14,207 nt of DNA from Pyrodictium sp. (GTDB taxonomy: Archaea; Thermoproteota; Thermoprotei_A; Sulfolobales; Pyrodictiaceae): NCBI GenBank assembly GCA_015662475.1, contig DQUB01000166.1, positions 1-14,207 on the forward strand. Reading direction: 5' to 3'. The notes below the pieces were generated by a model. It did no database searches and was not told the origin of the DNA. It was given only the letters and a program-made list of their open reading frames with translations. Below are positions 1-6,294 of this stretch, piece by piece (position 1 is the stretch's first letter; every line of letters starts with the position of its first letter). The translations under genes and the position numbers were made by a program.

Positions 1-111
1 ACTCTTACACATATAACCACGTACTTTTTCTCTACCACGCAGCAGTTAGCCAACACTCCACTTGCTCTACCCTTCTACACATACATGTTCTACTTTTGTT
101 CAGAGTGACCT

Positions 112-131
112 GTTTTAGGGGTTGTATAATT
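112..131 (+). promoter_or_regulatory. Putative promoter of the BMP-type transporter operon
   Basis: Two AT-rich stretches (TTTTA at 113-117 and TATAATTT at 124-131) precede the GTG start at 150. The first is about 35 nt upstream, a distance that would give a leaderless or nearly leaderless transcript. No clear Shine-Dalgarno motif lies before 150, which agrees with that. Bases 1-110 hold nothing I can recognise. Confidence 0.4.
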
Positions 132-149
132 TGCTGATGTCTATCTGTA

Positions 150-1673
150 GTGGTGGGTTTGTTGGGAGAGTATGTTGTTGAGGTTCGCAATCTACACAAG
201 ATCTATCCTGATGGAACGGTTGCGTTGAGAGGTGTTAGTCTAGGTTTTCGGCGTGGAGAAGTGCACGTTGTGCTTGGGGAGAATGGTGCTGGTAAAACTA
301 CGCTTGCACGCATAGTATATGGTGAGGTTAGACCTTCTCGTGGCCAGGTTCTTGTTGAGGGTGTTCCTAGGGTTTTTCGTGGGCCTTGGGAGGCTATTCG
401 TGCTGGTATATCGATGGTGTATCAGCACTTCAGCCTTGTGCACAGGTTTACTGTTGCTGAAAACCTCTTCCTCTACGGCCACCATATCGGGTTGAGTCGT
501 AGAGAGGTTTTGGAAAGAGTCGAGAAGTTAGAGGCTGAGTATGGCCTCAAGATTCCTCTCAACAGGAGAGTTGATGAGCTTCCAGCTGGTCTTCAGCAGC
601 GTATCGAGATTGTCAAGGCTCTACTTTCCGAGCCTAAGCTCTTGATACTAGACGAACCTACAAGCCTTATTTCCCCCTTGGAGGCCGAAGCTCTATTCAA
701 GCTTGTTAAGAGGTTGAAAGAGGATGGTGTAGCCATAATGTATATCACGCATAGGCTTAAAGAGGTTCCCGTTGTAGGCGATGTTGTAACTGTTATGAGG
801 AGGGGAGAAGTTGTAAAGACCATTCGTGTTGGCGAAGTCGATCTCAACACTCTTGCAAGGCTTATGGTTGGTGGGCGTGAGATAGAGGAGGTTAAACGTC
901 CAACACAACGGGTTGTTGTGGGCGAGCGTGTGCTTGAGGTTGAGAGGCTAACTGTTGTTAGAGAGGGTAGACGTGTTGTCGACAACGTGTCGTTTTGGGT
1001 TTCACGTGGAGAGATACTTGGTATCGCTGGTGTTGTTGGGAATGGTCAGGAAGAGCTTGTTGAGGCTATCTTTGGACTTTTAAAGCCTAGTAGTGGCAGG
1101 ATAGTGTTTTGTGGTAGAGATGTTACTGGTTTGCCCCCTTGGGAGAGGTTGAGGTTGGGTATGGCGTTTCTACCTAGTGAGAGGCGGCTTGCACTAATCC
1201 AGGACATGAACCTTGTCGAGAACATGGCGTTAATGCTTGCTGTTGCTGGAAGAACCGGTCTTTTGGTCTCTTGGAGCCGCGTAGAGAAGCTTTTGAGAGA
1301 ATATGTTGATAGGCTTGGAATTGTTGCTAGGAGTTTGACCATGCCCGTTAAAAGGCTTAGTGGTGGTAATCAACAGAAGCTTGCACTTGCAAGAATAATG
1401 GCTTTAAAGCCGCGACTGCTAGTAGCTGTAGACCCTACGCATGGTCTTGACTATGCATCTACAATGGCTGTTAGGAGGATGCTACGTCAAATGGCCGATA
1501 ACGGCACTTCAATACTACTAGTATCCTCTGACCTAGACGAGCTGTTACAGCTCTCGGATAGGCTTGCAGTCATGTACTCTGGCAAGATCGTATCGTTAAA
1601 GCCTACGAACAAGTACACGTACGAGGAGCTTGGGAGGCTTATGGGAGGCTATGAGGGTGGAATGGCTAGCTAA
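150..1673 (+). CDS. ABC transporter ATP-binding protein, two-domain, nucleoside/BMP class (NupO/YufO-like)
   Basis: Energises import by the two permeases encoded directly downstream. The 507-aa protein is two fused nucleotide-binding domains, the usual size for this family. Domain 1 has Walker A GENGAGKTT (43-51), Q-loop Gln92, Walker B LLILDEP (164-170) and switch His201, but a degenerate signature LPAGLQQ (144-150). Domain 2 is the reverse: its P-loop GVVGNGQ (294-300) lacks the Lys, the Walker B region has Pro429 where the catalytic Glu would be, and the switch His is a Ser, while the signature LSGGNQQK (403-410) is canonical. So only one composite ATP site should hydrolyse, as is known for RbsA/NupO-type proteins. 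The start is GTG at 150 (a second GTG follows). The 3' end overlaps the next gene. Substrate class is inferred from the family and the BMP binding protein at 4010; nucleosides are likeliest. Confidence 0.93.
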   Translation: MVGLLGEYVVEVRNLHKIYPDGTVALRGVSLGFRRGEVHVVLGENGAGKTTLARIVYGEVRPSRGQVLVEGVPRVFRGPWEAIRAGISMVYQHFSLVHRFTVAENLFLYGHHIGLSRREVLERVEKLEAEYGLKIPLNRRVDELPAGLQQRIEIVKALLSEPKLLILDEPTSLISPLEAEALFKLVKRLKEDGVAIMYITHRLKEVPVVGDVVTVMRRGEVVKTIRVGEVDLNTLARLMVGGREIEEVKRPTQRVVVGERVLEVERLTVVREGRRVVDNVSFWVSRGEILGIAGVVGNGQEELVEAIFGLLKPSSGRIVFCGRDVTGLPPWERLRLGMAFLPSERRLALIQDMNLVENMALMLAVAGRTGLLVSWSRVEKLLREYVDRLGIVARSLTMPVKRLSGGNQQKLALARIMALKPRLLVAVDPTHGLDYASTMAVRRMLRQMADNGTSILLVSSDLDELLQLSDRLAVMYSGKIVSLKPTNKYTYEELGRLMGGYEGGMAS

Positions 1674-2670
1674 TACGCTGCTTGCAAGCCTTACAAGTCT
1701 AGTGCTAGGCTTGGCTGTTGTAGGTGTTCTACTAGCAGTATTAGGCTATGACCCTATAGAAGCCTACGAACTACTTTTTAGAGGTGCTATCGAGAACATC
1801 TCAATAGCTGTTGACCGAATGGCACTCTACGTTTTGACCGGGTTAGCATTCGCAATACCTGCACTAGCAGGTTTGTTCAACATTGGTGGTGAAGGTATGG
1901 CCTATCTTGGCGCACTAGCAGCGCTTGTGGTAGGCTACCTAGTTCCAAACCCTCTCGCTGTATTGTTGGCAGGCGGTCTTGTTGGAGCTCTGCTCGGCGT
2001 ATTTGTTGCATTGTTGAAGCTTTATCGCGGTGTACACGAAGTTGTATCGACTGTCATGCTAAACTGGATACTCTACTACTTGGCAAGACACATTGTCGTG
2101 GTCTACCTCAAGGATCCTAGATATCCCGATGTGTCAAAGCCTCTACCACCCCAAGCTCGCCTACCACCTGTAGAGGGTGTCCATACAGGCTTACTGATAG
2201 CCGTTATCTCAGCAATTGCAGCATATGTAGTGGTGTACCATACTAGGATTGGCCTCTACATGCGTGCAACAGGCTTTGACGTTGATGCTGCTAGGTATCA
2301 GGCTGTCAACGTGAAACTAGCATCGCTAGCTTCAATGGCCCTAGGAGGCTTCTTTGGAGGCTTGGCTGGAGCTGTGCTCATAGCATGTGAACTCTACAAA
2401 TTGGATGTTGCGCTTAGCAGCCTCTACGGGGTTGGCTTTAACGGTATTGGTGTAGCGCTTCTAGCCTGGAACCATCCATTGGGAACTATAGCCACTGCAG
2501 CGTTAGTGTCAAGCTTGTTTGCTGGAGGCTACAATTTGCAACTCCATCTCGACCTAGACGTACACGTTGTAACAGGTATAGTTGGAGTTATAGTGTTTAG
2601 CTTGGGTCTCCCAAGCATCTACACTCTAGTACAACGCAGGCTAGTGCTTAGAAAGGTGGGCCAGACATGA
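1651..2670 (+). CDS. ABC transporter permease, BPD_transp_2 family (NupP/YufP-like)
   Basis: Inner-membrane channel subunit pairing with the permease at 2667. It is almost wholly hydrophobic, with about 8-10 predicted helices, and carries the family segment built around EVVSTVMLNW (about residues 130-140 from this start) in the cytoplasmic region that contacts the ATPase. The frame is open to a TTG at 1630, but ATG 1651 or GTG 1657 is likelier: GGGAGG at 1643-1648 sits 8 nt before GTG 1657, and a second GGGAGG at 1632-1637 is 13 nt before ATG 1651. Either way the gene overlaps the ATPase gene by roughly 20 bases, implying translational coupling. About 339 aa, normal for the family. Nucleoside specificity is inferred from family and context only. 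Confidence 0.9.
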   Translation: MRVEWLANTLLASLTSLVLGLAVVGVLLAVLGYDPIEAYELLFRGAIENISIAVDRMALYVLTGLAFAIPALAGLFNIGGEGMAYLGALAALVVGYLVPNPLAVLLAGGLVGALLGVFVALLKLYRGVHEVVSTVMLNWILYYLARHIVVVYLKDPRYPDVSKPLPPQARLPPVEGVHTGLLIAVISAIAAYVVVYHTRIGLYMRATGFDVDAARYQAVNVKLASLASMALGGFFGGLAGAVLIACELYKLDVALSSLYGVGFNGIGVALLAWNHPLGTIATAALVSSLFAGGYNLQLHLDLDVHVVTGIVGVIVFSLGLPSIYTLVQRRLVLRKVGQT

Positions 2671-3563
2671 ACATTGAGCTTCTCATCCCAGTATTGCTAG
2701 CTGCTACAGGTCCTTCCGCAGTTCTAGTCTTGGCGGCTGTAGGCGAGATTCTAACCGAGAAGAGCGGCGTTGTCAACATAGGCATTGAGGGTATGATGTT
2801 GATATCTGGACTAGCTGCAGCTGTTACAACACACTATACCGGTAGTCCATGGCTAGGAGTTCTAGCTGCAATGTGTGTAGGCTGCATTCTAGGCTTGATA
2901 CACGGTGCTGCATCTGCAAAGCTCAAGGCAAACCAGATAGTGTTAGGGATTGGGCTTAACATGTTCGCAGTAGGACTTGCAGTTGCAGTGCTAATAGCAG
3001 TTTGGGGCAACCCCGGACACAGCAGCCCACTACCAAGAATACCAGCGTTAAACGTAGGAGGCTACTCTTTCAACCCATTCTTCCTATTGGCAGTTGGAGC
3101 TTCAATAGCAGCCCACTACATCTTGACAAGGACGGGACTTGGACTGACAATCGCGTCATGTGGCGAGAATCCACGCAGTGCAGAAGCCATGGGTGTTAGA
3201 GTTGAACTAGTACAAACTCTTGTAACTGGTCTAGCCGGTCTACTCCACGGGCTCGCTGGTGCAATACTAGTGCTAGGCTATGTAGGCTCTTTCACCCGCG
3301 ACATAACAGCAGGTAGAGGCTTTGTAGCACTAGCAATCGTTGTTGTTAGCAACTGGAACCCCCTAGCAGCACTAGTAGCAGGCTACCTCTTCGGCACCGC
3401 AGAAGTACTAGCACTAACACTACAAGCAGCATACAGTACAACTCCAGGCATCTCTGAACTACTAAACACAATACCGTACATAGCAGCAATAGCAGCAGTA
3501 GCCCTCTACGGTGTTAAAGCTAGAGCACCATCATGGCTAGGCAAGCCGTACATCAAAGAGTAG
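2667..3563 (+). CDS. ABC transporter permease, BPD_transp_2 family (NupQ/YufQ-like)
   Basis: Second channel subunit of the BMP-type importer, 298 aa and highly hydrophobic with about 8 helices. The family's conserved early segment is visible (EKSGVVNIGIEGMML near residues 31-45), as is the mid-protein QIVLGIGLN region (about 90-100). Both are typical of the YufQ side of the pair. The ATG overlaps the stop of the preceding gene in an ATGA arrangement (2667-2670), with an AGGTGGG-like ribosome site about 8-14 nt upstream at 2653-2659. It ends the operon; a T-run follows immediately. Assignment to the family is firm; substrate is inference. Confidence 0.91.
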   Translation: MNIELLIPVLLAATGPSAVLVLAAVGEILTEKSGVVNIGIEGMMLISGLAAAVTTHYTGSPWLGVLAAMCVGCILGLIHGAASAKLKANQIVLGIGLNMFAVGLAVAVLIAVWGNPGHSSPLPRIPALNVGGYSFNPFFLLAVGASIAAHYILTRTGLGLTIASCGENPRSAEAMGVRVELVQTLVTGLAGLLHGLAGAILVLGYVGSFTRDITAGRGFVALAIVVVSNWNPLAALVAGYLFGTAEVLALTLQAAYSTTPGISELLNTIPYIAAIAAVALYGVKARAPSWLGKPYIKE

Positions 3564-3570
3564 TTTTTGA
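3563..3570 (+). terminator. Poly-T stretch after the permease operon
   Basis: The stop codon of the second permease runs directly into TTTTTG. Short T-runs without a hairpin are the usual archaeal termination signal, so this probably ends the 150-3563 transcript. Further T-rich patches lie at 3588-3612. Confidence 0.4.
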
Positions 3571-3632
3571 GCTCCAAACTACACGCTTTTGTAGATAGTC
3601 TTTCAAAAGTTTTGATGCAGTATACTTCAATA

Positions 3633-3640
3633 GAAAAAAT
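3633..3640 (-). terminator. Poly-T stretch after the small membrane-protein gene
   Basis: Read on the minus strand, six T residues follow the stop codon of the 3644-3868 gene within about 5 nt. This is a plausible archaeal terminator and supports that ORF being transcribed. Confidence 0.4.
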
Positions 3641-3643
3641 CTT

Positions 3644-3868
3644 TTAGGATGTTGGCAGAACACCTGCTAGCAAGGAGATAAACCAATCTAGCAAATGGTA
3701 TTCTTTGACCAATATTGCCAACGATATTACGGCTAGCGCATCTGCCAACATTATACTCCTACTATACGCTAGCCCGACCAACCTTTGACTCAAAATGTAC
3801 AGCGATATCGACACAGCAAGTAGGAGGAGTGCAGCTAGTACTGGAGATGCTAAGAGCTGTTCGATCAT
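3644..3868 (-). CDS. Small two-helix membrane protein, unrecognised
   Basis: A 74-aa hydrophobic protein of no family I recognise. Helix 1 spans about residues 8-27 (ending before SQRLVGL), helix 2 about 39-56, and an amphipathic or third short helix about 60-71. The frame extends to a GTG at 3877, but ATG 3868 is better placed: a GGTGG motif precedes it by a few nt on the minus strand. A weak TATA-like box (CTTATTG near 3910-3916) and the poly-T at 3633-3640 bracket it like a real transcription unit. It lies between the permease genes and the binding-protein gene of the BMP importer, on the opposite strand and divergent from the latter. A role in transport is possible but only suggested by position. 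It could still be a chance ORF, although strongly hydrophobic ORFs with two clean helices are less often spurious. Confidence 0.55.
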   Translation of the reverse strand: MIEQLLASPVLAALLLLAVSISLYILSQRLVGLAYSRSIMLADALAVISLAILVKEYHLLDWFISLLAGVLPTS

Positions 3869-3966
3869 ACCTACCACCGCTGTCTAACTCTTTCGAGGGT
3901 GTAGGTACAATAAGATTCCTCTAGTCATTGTCTAGAACCACACCTTTCAACTACTTAAAGATCACA

Positions 3967-3973
3967 TTTATAG
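3967..3973 (+). promoter_or_regulatory. Putative TATA box for the BMP binding-protein gene
   Basis: TTTATAG at 3967-3973 lies about 40 nt before the TTG start at 4010, which would place initiation near 3996 with a short leader. CTTAAAG at 3954-3960 is an alternative box giving a leader that includes GAGG (3984-3987). Its presence suggests the binding protein is transcribed separately from the permease operon. Confidence 0.45.
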
Positions 3974-4009
3974 GGTTGTAGTAGAGGCTTGAAGCTTGGA
4001 TGGTGAGTC

Positions 4010-5308
4010 TTGTCTGCTCGACCAAGTCTAACTACTGTGCATGTACTAGCCATCCTCATAATAGGGTTGGTTGTAGGATATGCTCTTGGAGCTATAACAT
4101 CGCCATTTGGCAGAGAAGCTGGGACTGTCACAATAACAGTCACAAAAACTGTGACAGAGACAAAAACTGTTGCTGGACAACCATCGGAGGTTAAGCCTGG
4201 GAAAAAGGTTAGAGTTCTAGTACTGTTTGACGTTGGAGGACGTGGCGATTTAAGCTTCAATGACATGGCGTGGCTTGGAGCTGAACGTGCACGTAAAGAG
4301 CTTGGTGTAGAAGTGAAGTTTGCAACACCACGTAGCACTGCTGAAATGGCTTCACTTCTCGATAGGCTTAGTAGTGAGGGTAAGTACGACCTAATAGTCT
4401 TGGTTGGCTTCCTATGGACAGCACCCTTAGAGGAAGTTGCACCAAAGCATCCTGAGCAGAAATATGCGTTGATAGATGCTGCAACAAGCAAGGTTTACCC
4501 CAACGTTGCATGCTACGTGTTTAGAGAGCAAGAGGTTGCAGCGTTGATTGGCATATTGGCTGCTGACATAGCCCACAACCTTGGAGGTGACAAGATAGGA
4601 GCTGTTGCTGGTATGGATATTCCACCTCTATGGAGGTTCCACATAGGCTACCTCTTTGGCGCCAAGTACTACGAGAAGGTGACTGGTAGAAAGACTGACC
4701 TGCTATGGATATACACTGGCACTTTCACAGATCCTGCCAAAGGCAAAGAAGCTGCTGAAGCATTGATAAGACAGGGTGCTAAGGTGCTCTACGGACTAGC
4801 TGGAGCCACCCATTTGGGCATGTTTGAAGCTGTAAGAGAAGCTTGGCAACGTGGTGTTAAAGTGCTAGCAATAGGACAGGATGCAAGTCAAGAGTGGATT
4901 GACCCCTACCACATAATCATAAGCGGGTTGAAGAGGGTAGACAATGCGGTCTACACAGCAATTAAAGAAGTTGTTGAGGGTACGTTCAAGGGAGGAATAC
5001 ACAGTCTAGGCTTGAAGGAAGGAGGTCTAGACCTGGCAAGCCTAGATATGGTGAAGTGGTTTGCAGAACAAGCAGCTAGTGTTGGTAGACTACCAAAAGA
5101 TCTTACGCCAGAAAAAGTTGTAGAGATTGTCAAAGAGCTTAGAGAAAAGTACATTAGCGAAGAAGCTTGGAAGATCGTTGAAGAGCTTAAACAGAAGATC
5201 GTAAATGGCGAGATCAAGTTCAAAAACCCTGCAACCCACGACGAGTATGAGGAGATTATAGAGCAGCTTGAGAAGGGCAACCTAGAAGCAGCGCTAATAG
5301 CAGGCTAG
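4010..5308 (+). CDS. BMP-family (PnrA/Med-like) solute-binding protein, membrane anchored
   Basis: Extracytoplasmic receptor for the importer encoded at 150-3563; the family binds purine nucleosides and related ligands. Residues 9-28 form one hydrophobic signal-anchor helix with no lipobox Cys, then a Thr/Lys-rich stalk (about 38-58), then the BMP domain from about 67. Family hallmarks are visible: GGRGDLSFNDMAW (76-88, the Asp-Leu-Ser-Phe-Asn ligand region) and the VAGMDIPPLWRFHIGYLFGA segment in the second lobe. 432 aa, slightly long because of the stalk and a charged helical C-terminus. The TTG start is chosen because an in-frame TGA sits at 4004-4006 and the next in-frame start would cut into the anchor; the ribosome site is weak. 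Its stop overlaps the stop of the next, opposite gene. Family certain, ligand not. Confidence 0.92.
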   Translation: MSARPSLTTVHVLAILIIGLVVGYALGAITSPFGREAGTVTITVTKTVTETKTVAGQPSEVKPGKKVRVLVLFDVGGRGDLSFNDMAWLGAERARKELGVEVKFATPRSTAEMASLLDRLSSEGKYDLIVLVGFLWTAPLEEVAPKHPEQKYALIDAATSKVYPNVACYVFREQEVAALIGILAADIAHNLGGDKIGAVAGMDIPPLWRFHIGYLFGAKYYEKVTGRKTDLLWIYTGTFTDPAKGKEAAEALIRQGAKVLYGLAGATHLGMFEAVREAWQRGVKVLAIGQDASQEWIDPYHIIISGLKRVDNAVYTAIKEVVEGTFKGGIHSLGLKEGGLDLASLDMVKWFAEQAASVGRLPKDLTPEKVVEIVKELREKYISEEAWKIVEELKQKIVNGEIKFKNPATHDEYEEIIEQLEKGNLEAALIAG

Positions 5309-6009
5309 AGGTTTCTAGCAATAGCCTCTAAAGCCTCTACAGCTTCAGCCTCAACCTTCTCCTCTACAAGCATTTTTCTCGCAATCTTTACAGCTAAACC
5401 AAGCACTTTTTCGAGCAAAGCTATTTCCTCTGCTAGCTCATCCTCATACTCTCTAGCCTCTTCAAGCACTCGCACAAGCTTTGGAAGAACGTTGAAAGCT
5501 AGATCCTCGAAAAGCTTCACATCTCTCGACGTTAGCCGTTTTTTAGCAGCCAAAAGCTTCAACGTCTTCAAAAGCTTTCTAGGTCTTAGAGCTGCTACTT
5601 GTATGCGTAGCAGCTCTACTCTAGGATCACCTTCTAGACCAATCTCTTCCCCACTTTCTCCCACACTATCGCCAATATCATCGCCCTTCTCGTAGGCTTC
5701 AACAGCTTCAACAACAGCATCAAAGTCTACAAATTTCCACCAATGCTGGTTCCCACTACGATAGCTTGTCTCAATAACACCGTAGTCTCTCTCTAGTATG
5801 CGCAGCAACATACTTGGATTGTAGCTTATTCCTTGCGCACGTAATCTAGCCACTACATCACGATAGGAGAAATCGCCTAACTTTGCACCTCCCTCTCTTC
5901 TTCTCGCAACAGCAGCTGCTATAGCTGCTTTCAAAACGAGTAATCCACGCTCCTCATACTTTGCTAGAAACTCTAGTACTCTATCACGAACACCACCTAC
6001 TGTCGCCAC
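5305..6009 (-). CDS. Winged-helix-like protein with helical C-terminus, function unknown
   Basis: A 234-aa protein I recognise only as the kind of conserved hypothetical found in Desulfurococcales-type archaea. Residues about 45-95 look like a winged helix: SYRDVVARLRAQG, then NPSMLLRILERDYGVIE, then a wing-like SYRSGNQHWWKFVD with an unusual aromatic cluster (His89-Trp90-Trp91). Residues 105-130 are an acidic, Gly-rich linker. Residues 130-234 are charged helices, probably coiled or bundled (REYEDELAEEIALLEKVLG). The frame is open to a TTG at 6066, but GTG 6009 is preceded at 6 nt by AGGAG, so I use that start. Its stop overlaps that of the BMP gene within CTAG (5305-5308). DNA binding is an inference from the fold-like pattern; it might also be an RNA-binding or structural protein. 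Confidence 0.85.
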   Translation of the reverse strand: MATVGGVRDRVLEFLAKYEERGLLVLKAAIAAAVARRREGGAKLGDFSYRDVVARLRAQGISYNPSMLLRILERDYGVIETSYRSGNQHWWKFVDFDAVVEAVEAYEKGDDIGDSVGESGEEIGLEGDPRVELLRIQVAALRPRKLLKTLKLLAAKKRLTSRDVKLFEDLAFNVLPKLVRVLEEAREYEDELAEEIALLEKVLGLAVKIARKMLVEEKVEAEAVEALEAIARNL

Positions 6010-6116
6010 GGCACACTCCTTCCAAGAACAATATTCCGCAGCTCTACAGATTAGCAGACTCTCCAAAAGCTAAACAGTAATACCAGGTAGCACCGTAACA
6101 CCACTAACATCTACAG

Positions 6117-6135
6117 TCTCTACAGCATGTAGAGA
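6117..6135. repeat. Perfect inverted repeat, 8-bp arms with 3-bp spacer
   Basis: TCTCTACA (6117-6124), GCA, TGTAGAGA (6128-6135). On the minus strand it begins 19 nt past the 3' end of the C/D sRNA and lies about 108 nt before the start of the winged-helix gene. It could be a hairpin that ends the sRNA precursor or an operator for the winged-helix gene; the sequence does not decide. Confidence 0.75.
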
Positions 6136-6153
6136 AACCGTTTTCTAGAGGCT

Positions 6154-6218
6154 GTAGGGGTCAGCCCCGCCAAGGTACCATCACTGTTCAGTGAAAGGGC
6201 GTCCTTCGTCACCCCTAC
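6154..6218 (-). ncRNA. C/D box guide sRNA (2'-O-methylation guide)
   Basis: Read on the minus strand, all four boxes are present in order: C box GTGACGA (6206-6212), a 14-nt guide (6192-6205), D' box CTGA (6188-6191), a 3-nt spacer, C' box GTGATGG (6178-6184), a 13-nt guide (6165-6177), and D box CTGA (6161-6164). Six bases before box C (GTAGGG) pair with bases after box D (CCCCTAC), giving the closing stem beside the K-turn. Box order, the guide lengths and the 3-nt D'-C' gap match the known archaeal C/D sRNA architecture that binds L7Ae, Nop5 and fibrillarin. Box C has C in place of the usual fourth U of TGATGA, a tolerable change. By the box+5 rule the D guide would direct methylation of the G in CCCCG of a target containing CCCCGCCAAGG, and the D' guide the third A of TGAAAGGGCG. 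I could not place these targets in rRNA or tRNA from memory. Confidence 0.87.
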
Positions 6219-6230
6219 TTAGAATGTTTC

Positions 6231-6246
6231 GGTTAGCATGCTAACC
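6231..6246. repeat. Perfect 16-bp palindrome, candidate operator
   Basis: GGTTAGCATGCTAACC is perfectly self-complementary. It lies 13 bp from the 5' end of the minus-strand sRNA and 48 bp before the ATG of the binding-protein gene, directly next to an AT-rich box (6248-6254). Dyads of this size next to a TATA element are typical of dimeric transcription factor sites. A hairpin terminator (palindrome then CTTTTT on +) is less likely because no + strand gene leads into it. Confidence 0.65.
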
Positions 6247-6247
6247 C

Positions 6248-6257
6248 TTTTTAGTAG
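6248..6257. promoter_or_regulatory. AT-rich box serving sRNA and/or binding-protein gene
   Basis: TTTTTAGTAG on the + strand, CTAAAAA on the minus strand. On the minus strand it is about 30 nt upstream of the mature sRNA 5' end at 6218. On the + strand it is about 43 nt before ATG 6295, which would give a leader of about 18 nt that includes the GGTGA ribosome site at 6286-6290. It may act in one or both directions. Confidence 0.45.
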
Positions 6258-6294
6258 TTGTACACCATCCTGACTTATACTTCATGGTGATTTT

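Noticed and set aside
1..110. Possible 5' end of a divergent minus-strand gene at the left edge
   Set aside because: Minus-strand frames there are short or interrupted, and too little sequence is present to support a gene.
593..985. Long antisense ORF within the ABC ATPase gene, and similar antisense frames at 1046-1342, 3955-4491, 6756-7139 and 9194-9541
   Set aside because: Ser/Thr-rich low-quality translations opposite strongly conserved genes; they are shadows of those genes.
4127..4160. CTGTCAC/GTGACAG inverted and direct repeats
   Set aside because: These lie in the Thr/Lys-rich stalk codons of the binding protein and follow from repeated Thr-Val-Thr codons.
6165..6177. The D guide contains TTGGCGGGG, which resembles a conserved archaeal 16S rRNA segment
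   Set aside because: It is the same sense as the rRNA as I remember it, not complementary, so it cannot pair as a guide there. Treated as coincidence.
6154..6218. Plus-strand structured RNA or riboswitch upstream of the 6295 gene
   Set aside because: The long GTAGGGG/CCCCTAC stem looked like a riboswitch on +, but only the minus strand carries C, D', C' and D boxes in proper order and spacing, so the C/D sRNA explains the structure.
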